A stretch of 64,000 nt of DNA, taken from contig NZ_CP060825.1 in the NCBI RefSeq assembly GCF_014489615.1, positions 186,001-250,000 of the forward strand. Direction: 5' to 3'. The notes under the pieces are model-generated. The model was given only the letters and a program-made list of their open reading frames with translations, did not search any database and had not been told where the DNA came from. Made by a program: the position numbers and the translations under genes. The stretch is from Streptomyces genisteinicus (lineage in GTDB: Bacteria > Actinomycetota > Actinomycetes > Streptomycetales > Streptomycetaceae). Positions 32,423-39,675 of this stretch are shown here, piece by piece. Every line of letters begins with the position of its first letter. The stretch's first letter is position 1.

Positions 32423-33131
32423 ATCGGTGCGTCTGCGCACCGTCGACGTCGCACGGCGGGCCGGGTGCTCCGTGCAGCAGGTGCGCGACCTCGAACGCGA
32501 GGGGGTCCTGCCCGCGGCGGAGCGGACGGCCTCGGGCTACCGCGTCCACGGGGAGCGGCAGGTGCGGTCCGCGCTGGCCTACCGGGCGTTCGCCGCGGGG
32601 GCGGGGCCGGCCGAGGCCAAGCGGATCGTGCGGGCGGCGCACCGGTTCCCCGCGTCGCAGGAGGTGTTGGTCCTGCTCGACGCGGCGCACGCACGGCTCG
32701 ATGCGGAGCGGACGGCGCTGCGGCGGGCGCGGGAGGCCGCCGCGTCGATCTCCGGCGAGCCGATCGACGCCGTCGGCGCAGCGGACTCGATGGGCGTCTC
32801 GGAACTCGCCGCGGCGCTCGGGGTGCGTCCGTCGACGCTGCGGCACTGGGACGCCGAGGGCCTCGTCGTCCCCGACCGGGACCCCGTCCGGGGCGCGCGC
32901 CGCTACACGCCGGTCCAGGTCCGCGACGCGCGCATCGTCCAGCAGTTGCGGCGGGCCGGGCACCGCGTCGCCCCGCTGCGGTCCCTCATGCCCGAGCTGC
33001 GTCTCGGCCGCCGCTGGAGCGAGGTGGCGGCAGCGCTGGACGCGCGGGAGACGGCTGTCGCGGCGCGCTCCCGGGCCCTGGTCGACGGGACGGCGGCCCT
33101 CGCACCCCTCCTCACCGAGAGCAATCAGTAG
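32409..33131 (+). CDS. Two-headed MerR-type transcriptional regulator
   Basis: 240 residues with two MerR winged-helix modules. The first (about 7-45) is LRTVDVARRAGCSVQQVRDLEREGVLPAAERTASGYRVHG; the second (about 120-175) is VSELAAALGVRPSTLRHWDAEGLVVPDRDPVRGARRYTPVQVRDARIVQQLRRAGHRVAPL. Between them is a short helical linker. Duplicate MerR heads are found in some actinobacterial regulators. No obvious effector domain. ATG 32409 has GAGGGGA 6 nt upstream; the upstream in-frame ATG 32394 is also possible. Divergent from DUF6194. Confidence 0.85.
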   Translation: MASLQSVRLRTVDVARRAGCSVQQVRDLEREGVLPAAERTASGYRVHGERQVRSALAYRAFAAGAGPAEAKRIVRAAHRFPASQEVLVLLDAAHARLDAERTALRRAREAAASISGEPIDAVGAADSMGVSELAAALGVRPSTLRHWDAEGLVVPDRDPVRGARRYTPVQVRDARIVQQLRRAGHRVAPLRSLMPELRLGRRWSEVAAALDARETAVAARSRALVDGTAALAPLLTESNQ

Positions 33132-33182
33132 ACATGTGAACGCATGGATTAACTTCCGTCGCGCAAATTTCTGACATTTCTC

Positions 33183-33212
33183 TTGTGGGCGGCTGCTCGC
33201 GGGCCCTACTGT
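33183..33212 (+). promoter_or_regulatory. Candidate promoter of the secreted glycosidase gene
   Basis: TTGTGG (33183-33188), 18-bp spacer, TACTGT (33207-33212), leaving a leader of about 65 nt. It follows an AT-rich stretch (33131-33186). Both hexamers are reasonable sigma-70/HrdB-type elements. Confidence 0.55.
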
Positions 33213-33281
33213 CCCCACGCCGCCCCGTGCCCCGCGGACGGGTGCGTCCCCCTGCCCCGCCCGACGGAAGTGAGCCCCCGT

Positions 33282-35327
33282 ATGTACCCGACGAGCCGCG
33301 CCGGACACGGCGCTCGCGGCGGCCGAAGAGCCGCCCTGGTGACGACCGTCCTCGCCCTGCTGCTGAGCGCCGCGCCCGGTGGGACGGCGGCGGCCGAGAC
33401 GGCCCGCCACCGCCCCGGCGCTCCCGTGGTCACCCGGGCCGCGGTCGATCCCGCGCTGGTCGCGGGGCGGGGGGCGACCGTGGCGTTCGACGAGCAGGAG
33501 GCCGAGAACGCCCGGGGCACCGGGACCGTCATCGGTCCGGACCGGACGCCGTACACCCTCGCCTCCGAGGCGTCGGGCCGCTCGGCGGTGAAGCTGACGG
33601 CCGGACAGTACGTGGAGTTCACGCTGCCCCGGGACGCCAACGCCCTCACCGTGCGCTACAGCATCCCCGACGCCCCGGAGGGCGGCGGCATCACCGCTCC
33701 GCTGGACGTCACCGTCGACGGGCGGCACCGCAGGACGATGACCCTGACCTCCCAGTACTCGTGGCTCTACAACCAGTACCCGTTCACCAACGACCCCCGG
33801 GCCGGTCTGCTCCACCCCGACTGGTGGATCACCGAGTGCTCCTGTGTGCCCGCGTCGACCTCACCGGCACCGGAGATCACCAAGCCGTTCCGCCCCACCC
33901 ACTTCTACGACGAGCAGCGGCTCCACCTGGGCCGCACCCACCGGGCCGGGGACGTCGTCCGGCTGACCGTGCCCGCGGGCAGCCCCGCCGCGTGGACGGT
34001 CGTCGACCTGCTCGACAGCGAACTGGTCACGAAGCCGCACGTCGAGCGCGGCGGCCTGGACGTCCGGCTGTTCGGCGCCGACCCGACCGGCCGGCGCGAC
34101 GCCGCCCCGGCGATCGAGCGCGCCATCGCCCTGGCCCGGCGGCTCGACCGGCCGGTCTACCTGCCGCCGGGCACCTTCCGGGTCGACCGCCACATCGTGG
34201 TCGACGACGTGACCGTCGTCGGCGCGGGCAACTGGCACACCGTGCTCAAGGGCCGCGCGATGGCCCTGGACACCCCCGCGCCCGACGGGTCCCGGACGAC
34301 CGGTGTCGGCCTCTACGGCAGGAGCGCGGCCGAGGGCGGCAGCCGGGGCGTCCACCTGCGGGGCTTCGCGATCGAGGGCGACGTGCGGGAGCGGATCGAC
34401 ACCGATCAGGTGAACGCGATCGGCGGGGCCATGAGCGACTCCACGATCGACGGCCTGTACCTGCACCACACCAAGGTGGGCCTGTGGTTCGACGGCCCGA
34501 TGTCGAACGTGCGGGTCACGAACAACATCGTCGTCGACCAGATCGCCGACGCCCTCAACTTCCACACGGGTGTCACCGACTCGCTGGTGCACAACAACTT
34601 CGTCCGCAACACCGGGGACGACGGGCTCGCCATGTGGTCCGAGACGACGGCCGACGCCCGCAACACCTTCTCCCGCAACACCGTCCAGTCGCCGACGCTG
34701 GCCAACGGCATCGCCGTCTACGGCGGCGCCGACAACACGGTCAGCGGGAACCTCGTCGCCGACCCGGTCCGCGAGGGCAGCGCGCTGCACGCCGGTTCCC
34801 GCTTCGGCGCGGAACCCTTCACCGGCACCCTCCGCTTCACCGGGAACACCACGGTCCGCGCCGGAACCCTCGACCTCAACTGGAGGATCGGACTCGGCGC
34901 GATCTGGCTCTACGCACTGGACCGGAGCATCGACGCGGACATCCGGGTGACCGGCGACCACTACCTCGACAGCACCCACAACGCGATCATGCTGGTGAGC
35001 GAGTACGGGGTGAAGGACAGGTACGGCATCCCCGCCGTCCACTTCCGGGACATCCGGGTCGACGGCACCGGAAACTCCGTGCTCAGCGCCCGCACCCAGG
35101 GGTCCGCCACCTTCGAGAACGTGGACGCCCGCAACGTGGGCGCCGTGGGGGTCAACAACTGCGGCGCATTCAACTTCCCGGCCTCGGGGTCGGAGTTCGC
35201 CCTCGCCGACCGGGGCGGGAACGACGGCGGCTGGCTCGCCGGATGGCTGCTGCCCAACACGATCACCTGCGACGACCGGCCCCCGGTGGTCCCGCCCCCG
35301 CCGCCCGCCGAGTGGCGCGACCGGTAG
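33282..35327 (+). CDS. Secreted GH87-like alpha-1,3-glucanase / mycodextranase-type beta-helix enzyme
   Basis: 681 residues. Signal peptide (about 1-36, AALVTTVLALLLSAAPGGTAAA). N-terminal CBM6/35-like module (AENARGTGTVIGPDRTPY to VDLLDS). The catalytic part is a right-handed beta-helix (about 250-600) with many NNIV-type turns and Asp-rich loops; the stretch DALNFHTGVTDSLVHNNFVRNTGDDGLAMWS carries the GDDGLAMWS loop typical of GH87. Likely degrades fungal alpha-1,3-glucan (mutan) or nigeran outside the cell. ATG 33282 with GGAAGTGAG upstream. Single gene, with a hairpin terminator at 35341-35387. Confidence 0.75.
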   Translation: MYPTSRAGHGARGGRRAALVTTVLALLLSAAPGGTAAAETARHRPGAPVVTRAAVDPALVAGRGATVAFDEQEAENARGTGTVIGPDRTPYTLASEASGRSAVKLTAGQYVEFTLPRDANALTVRYSIPDAPEGGGITAPLDVTVDGRHRRTMTLTSQYSWLYNQYPFTNDPRAGLLHPDWWITECSCVPASTSPAPEITKPFRPTHFYDEQRLHLGRTHRAGDVVRLTVPAGSPAAWTVVDLLDSELVTKPHVERGGLDVRLFGADPTGRRDAAPAIERAIALARRLDRPVYLPPGTFRVDRHIVVDDVTVVGAGNWHTVLKGRAMALDTPAPDGSRTTGVGLYGRSAAEGGSRGVHLRGFAIEGDVRERIDTDQVNAIGGAMSDSTIDGLYLHHTKVGLWFDGPMSNVRVTNNIVVDQIADALNFHTGVTDSLVHNNFVRNTGDDGLAMWSETTADARNTFSRNTVQSPTLANGIAVYGGADNTVSGNLVADPVREGSALHAGSRFGAEPFTGTLRFTGNTTVRAGTLDLNWRIGLGAIWLYALDRSIDADIRVTGDHYLDSTHNAIMLVSEYGVKDRYGIPAVHFRDIRVDGTGNSVLSARTQGSATFENVDARNVGAVGVNNCGAFNFPASGSEFALADRGGNDGGWLAGWLLPNTITCDDRPPVVPPPPPAEWRDR

Positions 35328-35340
35328 CCCGCGCGACCGC

Positions 35341-35387
35341 CGCGGCCCGTCCCGCAGCCGGCGAAGCCGGTGACGGGGCGGGCCGCG
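35341..35387 (+). terminator. Hairpin terminator after the glycosidase gene
   Basis: Fourteen-bp stem with one G-U pair (35341-35354 with 35374-35387), enclosing a smaller hairpin (35358-35362 with 35366-35370). Begins 14 bp after the stop codon. Confidence 0.8.
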
Positions 35388-35439
35388 CCGTCCGTCCGCG
35401 TATCCTCGCCCGGGACACGGCGAGCGGAGGACGGTGCAC

Positions 35440-36126
35440 GTGGCGGGCAGCACACCGGAGGAGACCCGGACGCCGGACGCGGGCGTGCGCACCTCGCTGA
35501 GCACCCGGGCGCGCGAGGCGGTCCGGCAGCGGATCGTCGACCGCCGGTACCCGATGGGCGCGCGCCTGGTGGAGCGGGAGATCGCCGAGGAACTCCACAT
35601 GTCCCGGGTCCCGGTCCGGGAGGCGCTGCGCGCCCTCGTCGCGGAGGGCCTGCTGGAGCTGCTGCCGCACAGCGGTGTACGGGTGCGGCGTCTGGAGCGC
35701 GCCGACGTGCACCACCTCTACGAGGTGTGGGAACCGCTGGCGGTGCAGGCGTCACGCCTGGCCGCGCGGCGGGTCGCCCGGGCGGAGGACGGGCCGGACG
35801 GCGTCGCGGCCCTCGCCGCGCTGCTGGAGCGCGCCGAGCGGGCGGCCGCGGCCGACGAGGGGGAACGCGAGGTCGCCGCGCACACCGCGTTCCATGAGCA
35901 GATCGTGACCCTCGGGGGCAATCCCCTGCTCGCCCGGACCATGGAGCAGCTGAGCTGGCAGCTCCAGCTGCTGTTCGGGCTGCACGAGGAGCCGGACCAC
36001 ATGCGGTCCCAGCACACCGAGATGTACCGGCACATCGCGGCGGGCGACGAGGAGTCGGCGGCTGCGGCCACGCTGCTCCATGTGCGTGACAGCAGAACGG
36101 TCGCCCTGCGCTCCCTCTTCGGGTGA
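35440..36126 (+). CDS. GntR/FadR-family transcriptional regulator
   Basis: 228 residues. N-terminal winged helix-turn-helix (about 22-75: REAVRQRIVDRRYPMGARLVEREIAEELHMSRVPVREALRALVAEGLLEL) and a C-terminal FCD all-helical ligand domain with metal/ligand His and Asp residues (HHLYEVWEPL, HTAFHEQIVTLGG, MRSQHTEMYRHIAAGD). Start at GTG 35440 gives ideal spacing from GGAGGA (35426-35431); GTG 35434 is too close. Two candidate operators follow in the gap before the amidohydrolase genes, which are the probable targets. Confidence 0.9.
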   Translation: MAGSTPEETRTPDAGVRTSLSTRAREAVRQRIVDRRYPMGARLVEREIAEELHMSRVPVREALRALVAEGLLELLPHSGVRVRRLERADVHHLYEVWEPLAVQASRLAARRVARAEDGPDGVAALAALLERAERAAAADEGEREVAAHTAFHEQIVTLGGNPLLARTMEQLSWQLQLLFGLHEEPDHMRSQHTEMYRHIAAGDEESAAAATLLHVRDSRTVALRSLFG

Positions 36127-36149
36127 CACGCTCCCACCCATCCCGGCAT

Positions 36150-36159
36150 TTTGTATACC
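36150..36159 (+). promoter_or_regulatory. GntR-type operator candidate, site 1
   Basis: tttgtatacc, the inverse of the second site 118 bp downstream (36268-36277). GTATAC-centred sites are typical for FCD-type GntR regulators. Confidence 0.6.
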
Positions 36160-36247
36160 GCGAGGCGGCCGCCCTTCGAAGAACTGCGGCAGTTCACCGC
36201 ACGATCCCCACATTTTCTGACCGGCTACCCGTCGGCTCCGTCATCCC

Positions 36248-36277
36248 TTGTCGATCTCTCGATCCTTGGTATACAAA
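36248..36277 (+). promoter_or_regulatory. Promoter with GntR-type operator, site 2
   Basis: TTGTCG (36248-36253), 16-bp spacer, TATACA (36270-36275). The -10 is inside ggtatacaaa (36268-36277), the inverted copy of site 1, so binding of the upstream GntR protein would block it. Leader to ATG 36332 is about 50 nt. Confidence 0.65.
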
Positions 36278-36331
36278 CGGTGGCACCGGCCTCAGGGCCG
36301 TCCATCCGGCCAACCGCCCCGAGGAGCCAGC

Positions 36332-37633
36332 ATGTGTGTCGAGCCGATCCCCCCGCCCGCCCCCGCGCTCACCCGCCGGGGAGTGCTGGCCGGCGCGGCC
36401 GCACTGGCCGGCACCGCGGCCGTGCTCGCCGCGGCCGACCCCGCCGCCGCCGAGCCCTCCGCCGGCACCGGTGCCGCGGCGGACCGCCGGGGCGGCGGCG
36501 CGCGAGGAGGCGACCTGGTCGTCGACGGCGGCACCCTGCTCGACCCGGCGACCGGCGAGGTCGTGGAGGACTCCGTCGTCGTCGTGCGCGACGGTGTCGT
36601 CCGCGCGGCCGGGCCGCGCTCCCGGGTGCGCGTCCCCGACGGCGTCCGGCGGCTCGACGCGCACGGCCACTGGGTCCTGCCCGGTCTGATCGACGCCCAT
36701 ATCCACCTGTCCACCGCGGCCGAGGCACGCGCGGCGGTGCGCGCCGGCGCCACCAGTGCCCGCAGCGGCTCGACCTCGTTCTACCAGGACGTCGCCGTCA
36801 GGGAGCTCGCCCGCCAGGCTCCCGGACTCGCTCCGCGCCTGCGGGCGGCGGGCGTCTTCGTCACGCCCGACCTCGGTGACACCCTCCTCGCGGACCCCGA
36901 TCTCACGCCGCTGGCCCGGCTGCGCGACGGAGTGCGCTCCCCCGAGGCGCTGCGGCACGTGGTCGCGGTCAACCTGCGGCGGGGCGCGGACGTCGTCAAG
37001 ACGCGGGTCAACGAACGGGCCGGGCTCCCCGATCAGGACCCGCTGGCCCAGGTGTACTCGCACGCCCAGCTGAGCGAGGTGGTGGCCGCGGCCCGCAAGG
37101 GCGGCCGCGGGGTGCTCTGCCACAGCTACAGCGAGCAGGGCTGCCACGACGCGGTGACGGCGGGCGTCCGGTCCCTGGAGCACGGGGTGTTCGTCGGGGA
37201 GCGCACGCTGCGCGAGATGAAGCGCCGGGACACGTACTTCACGCCGACGCTCACCGCGATCGCCGGTCTGGCCGAGTCCTCGGACCCGGTGCTGGCCGAG
37301 CGCGGACGCGCCTACCTGCCGGTGCTCCAGCGCGCGGTGCTCGCCGCCCACGAGCTCGGTGTGCCGCTGGCCGCGGGGACGGACTCCTCCGGCGGCACGG
37401 TCGATCCGATCGGCCGGGAGATCTCCCTGATGCACGCGGCCGGCCTGCCGGCCCTGGACGCCATACGCACGGCAACGACCGGTGCCGCGCGGCTGCTCGG
37501 GCTGACGGGCACGGCAGGCCGGCTGACGCCGGGTCACGCGGCCGACCTCGTCCTGGTCCAGGGCGACCCGCTGGCCGACGTCTCGGTCCTCGCGGCACCT
37601 GCGCGCGTCGTACGCGCCGGCGTCCCCGTCTGA
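36332..37633 (+). CDS. Tat-exported metal-dependent amidohydrolase
   Basis: 433 residues. Tat signal (LTRRGVLAGAAALAGTAAVLAAA). Amidohydrolase-superfamily barrel: HxH in LIDAHIHLSTA, candidate carboxylated Lys in ADVVKTRVNE, catalytic His in VLCHSYSEQG and LEHGVFVGE, terminal Asp in AAGTDSSGG. Imidazolonepropionase-like class. Being exported is unusual for this family. ATG 36332 with GAGGAG. Probably regulated by the GntR protein immediately upstream and co-functional with the next gene. Confidence 0.9.
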   Translation: MCVEPIPPPAPALTRRGVLAGAAALAGTAAVLAAADPAAAEPSAGTGAAADRRGGGARGGDLVVDGGTLLDPATGEVVEDSVVVVRDGVVRAAGPRSRVRVPDGVRRLDAHGHWVLPGLIDAHIHLSTAAEARAAVRAGATSARSGSTSFYQDVAVRELARQAPGLAPRLRAAGVFVTPDLGDTLLADPDLTPLARLRDGVRSPEALRHVVAVNLRRGADVVKTRVNERAGLPDQDPLAQVYSHAQLSEVVAAARKGGRGVLCHSYSEQGCHDAVTAGVRSLEHGVFVGERTLREMKRRDTYFTPTLTAIAGLAESSDPVLAERGRAYLPVLQRAVLAAHELGVPLAAGTDSSGGTVDPIGREISLMHAAGLPALDAIRTATTGAARLLGLTGTAGRLTPGHAADLVLVQGDPLADVSVLAAPARVVRAGVPV

Positions 37634-37752
37634 GACACGGCACGCAGGTGGCGCGGGAGCCCGTGCGGGGCACGGCGTCCCGCCCGCCGCGGGCCCGCGC
37701 GCGCAGCGTGTGAACGGCCCGTCCGACCGACCGCACCCAGCAAGGAGTTCCC

Positions 37753-39057
37753 ATGGTCCCCCCTCCCCTCTCCCGGCGCGGCGTCCTGGCCGGGGCCGCC
37801 GCGGCGGCGGGCGCCGGTTCCGCGTCCGCCGCCGCCGCGGGTCCCGCCGCAGCGGCCCGGCCGGGCGAACGGCGCCCCGGACGCACGGTGGTCTTCCGCG
37901 ACGTGCGCCCGTTCGGGCACGGCGGCCCGGTCGATCTCACCGTCGTCGACGGCCGGTTCAGCGACCGGCCCGCTCCGAAGGGTGCCCGCGTCGTCGACGG
38001 CGGCGGGCGCGTCGCGCTGCCCTCGCTCGTCGACGCCCACATCCACCCGGACAAGACGACCTGGGGCGGCGACTGGGTGTCCCGGGCTCCGGCGTCGGGC
38101 ATCGCCGAGTACTGCGAGCAGGACGTCGAGCTGTTCCGCTCCCAGCGGCGCCCCGTCGGCGAGCGCGCCTACGGGCTGATGGCGCACGCGGTCACCCGCG
38201 GCACCCGCGCCATGCGCGCGCACGCCGATGTCGCACCGGCCTACGGTCTCGCCGGCGTGGAGGGGGTCGCCGAGGCGAAGGAGCGGCTCGCCCACGCCCT
38301 CGACGTCCAGGTCGTGGCCTTCCCCCAGCACGGTGTCGTGCGCACCCCGGGCACGGCCCGGCTCCTGGAGGAGGCGGCGCGCAGCGGGCTCGTCGACCAC
38401 ATCGGCGGCATCGACCCGATCAGCTTCGACGAAGCGCTCGACGAGCAGCTCGACCTGGTGTTCCGTCTCGCCGACCGGTACGGCGTGGGCATCGACATCC
38501 ATCTCCACGACCGCGACGACAAGGGCATCCGGGTGCTGCGCGGCATCGTCGAGCGGACCAGGGCGCTGTCGCTGCGGGGGCGCGTCACCGTCAGCCATGT
38601 GTTCTGCCTGCCGTTCCTCCCGGAGCGCGAACTCGACGCGATGGCACGGGACCTGGGGGACCTGGACATCGCGCTCACGACGGTGGCGCCGAACGAGTCC
38701 CTGGTCCTGCCGGTCTCCCGGCTGCGCGAGCACGGTGTGCGCGTGGGGCTCGGGTCCGACGGTGTCCGCGACTCCTGGAGCCCGTTCGGCAACGCGGACA
38801 TGCTGCACCGGGCCCACATCCTCGGCTGGGTGACGGACGTCCGCCTCGACCGGGAGCTGGAGGAGTGCTACCGCGTGGGCTCCGACGGCGGCGCCGACGT
38901 GCTGGGCCTGGAACGGGTCGGCTTCGCCCCGGGCGACCCGGCGGACTTCGTGCTGGTGCACGCCGAGTGCACACCCCAGGTGGTGGTGGACATGCCCCGG
39001 CGGGACGTGGTCGTGCACGGCGGCGAGGTGGTCGCCCGCAACGGCGAACTGGTCTGA
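37753..39057 (+). CDS. Tat-exported cytosine-deaminase-like amidohydrolase
   Basis: 434 residues. Tat signal (PLSRRGVLAGAAAAAGAGSASA). The cytosine deaminase/AMP-type motifs: SLVDAHIHPDKTTW (HxH), HLHDRDDKGIRVL, SHVFCLPFLP and LGSDGVRDSWSPFGNADML (metal Asp). CodA/TrzA-like hydrolases deaminate or dechlorinate N-heterocycles; substrate here unknown and its export location odd. ATG 37753, ribosome site AAGGAG. Lies 120 bp after the other Tat amidohydrolase, so perhaps one transcript. Confidence 0.9.
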   Translation: MVPPPLSRRGVLAGAAAAAGAGSASAAAAGPAAAARPGERRPGRTVVFRDVRPFGHGGPVDLTVVDGRFSDRPAPKGARVVDGGGRVALPSLVDAHIHPDKTTWGGDWVSRAPASGIAEYCEQDVELFRSQRRPVGERAYGLMAHAVTRGTRAMRAHADVAPAYGLAGVEGVAEAKERLAHALDVQVVAFPQHGVVRTPGTARLLEEAARSGLVDHIGGIDPISFDEALDEQLDLVFRLADRYGVGIDIHLHDRDDKGIRVLRGIVERTRALSLRGRVTVSHVFCLPFLPERELDAMARDLGDLDIALTTVAPNESLVLPVSRLREHGVRVGLGSDGVRDSWSPFGNADMLHRAHILGWVTDVRLDRELEECYRVGSDGGADVLGLERVGFAPGDPADFVLVHAECTPQVVVDMPRRDVVVHGGEVVARNGELV

Positions 39058-39252
39058 CGCGGCCTGCTGCCGCACTGCCCCGGCGACCGGCGGCCTCGCC
39101 CCGGCGGGGCGGTGCCGGGGGCGGCGGGCCCCGGCCGGGACGGCGCGCGGCTGTCGGCCGCGACGCGACCGGGCCGGACCACCGCCGCCGCCGCCCGAGG
39201 GGACGTTGGCAGGCCCGGGGCGTTGTCGGACCCCTGGCCTAGGGTGACGGCC

Positions 39253-39675
39253 ATGGTGGAGATCGAAGTGCGCGGCCGGGTGCCCGGCAGGGACGGCGAG
39301 GAGCTGCCGGCCGTGCGGGTCCGGCTGGCCGACGGCCGTACGACGGTGCGGGAGTTGATCGGGCACGCCGTCGAGGAGCAGATCGGGGCGCTGCGCGCCG
39401 ACGCGGCGCGCTGCCGGCGCTCCCTCGACCGGCAGTACCTCTCGGAGACGGAACTCCAGGAGCTGGCCCGTACGGGTGCGGTCCGGACGCCGTCGCGCGT
39501 CCCGGCGGTTCCCCAGGTGCCGTCGGAGGTCGCGCGGGCCCGTGCCGCCTTCGCCCGGGGCGCCTTCGCGGTCTTCGCGGGCGGGCGGCAGATCCTCGAC
39601 CCCGACGAGTGGTTCACCCTGCGGCAGGGCGACCGCGTCGTCTTCCTGCGCACCGTCGCGCTGACGGGCGGGTGA
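39253..39675 (+). CDS. Ubiquitin-like (beta-grasp) protein with C-terminal Gly-Gly
   Basis: 140 residues. N-terminal strand-helix module (VEIEVRGRV; VRVRLADGRTTV; RELIGHAVEEQIGAL), a helical insertion (about 55-105), then a C-terminal segment (AFAVFAGGRQILDPDEW, TLRQGDRVVFLRTVALTGG) that follows the end of ubiquitin/MoaD: FAG-x-x, GD-V-F-L, and a terminal Gly-Gly. The protein ends right after GG. GTGA overlap couples it to the DUF4132 gene. The start is uncertain (ATG 39253 or GTG 39244). Function unknown; the Ubl reading is my visual inference. Confidence 0.7.
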   Translation: MVEIEVRGRVPGRDGEELPAVRVRLADGRTTVRELIGHAVEEQIGALRADAARCRRSLDRQYLSETELQELARTGAVRTPSRVPAVPQVPSEVARARAAFARGAFAVFAGGRQILDPDEWFTLRQGDRVVFLRTVALTGG

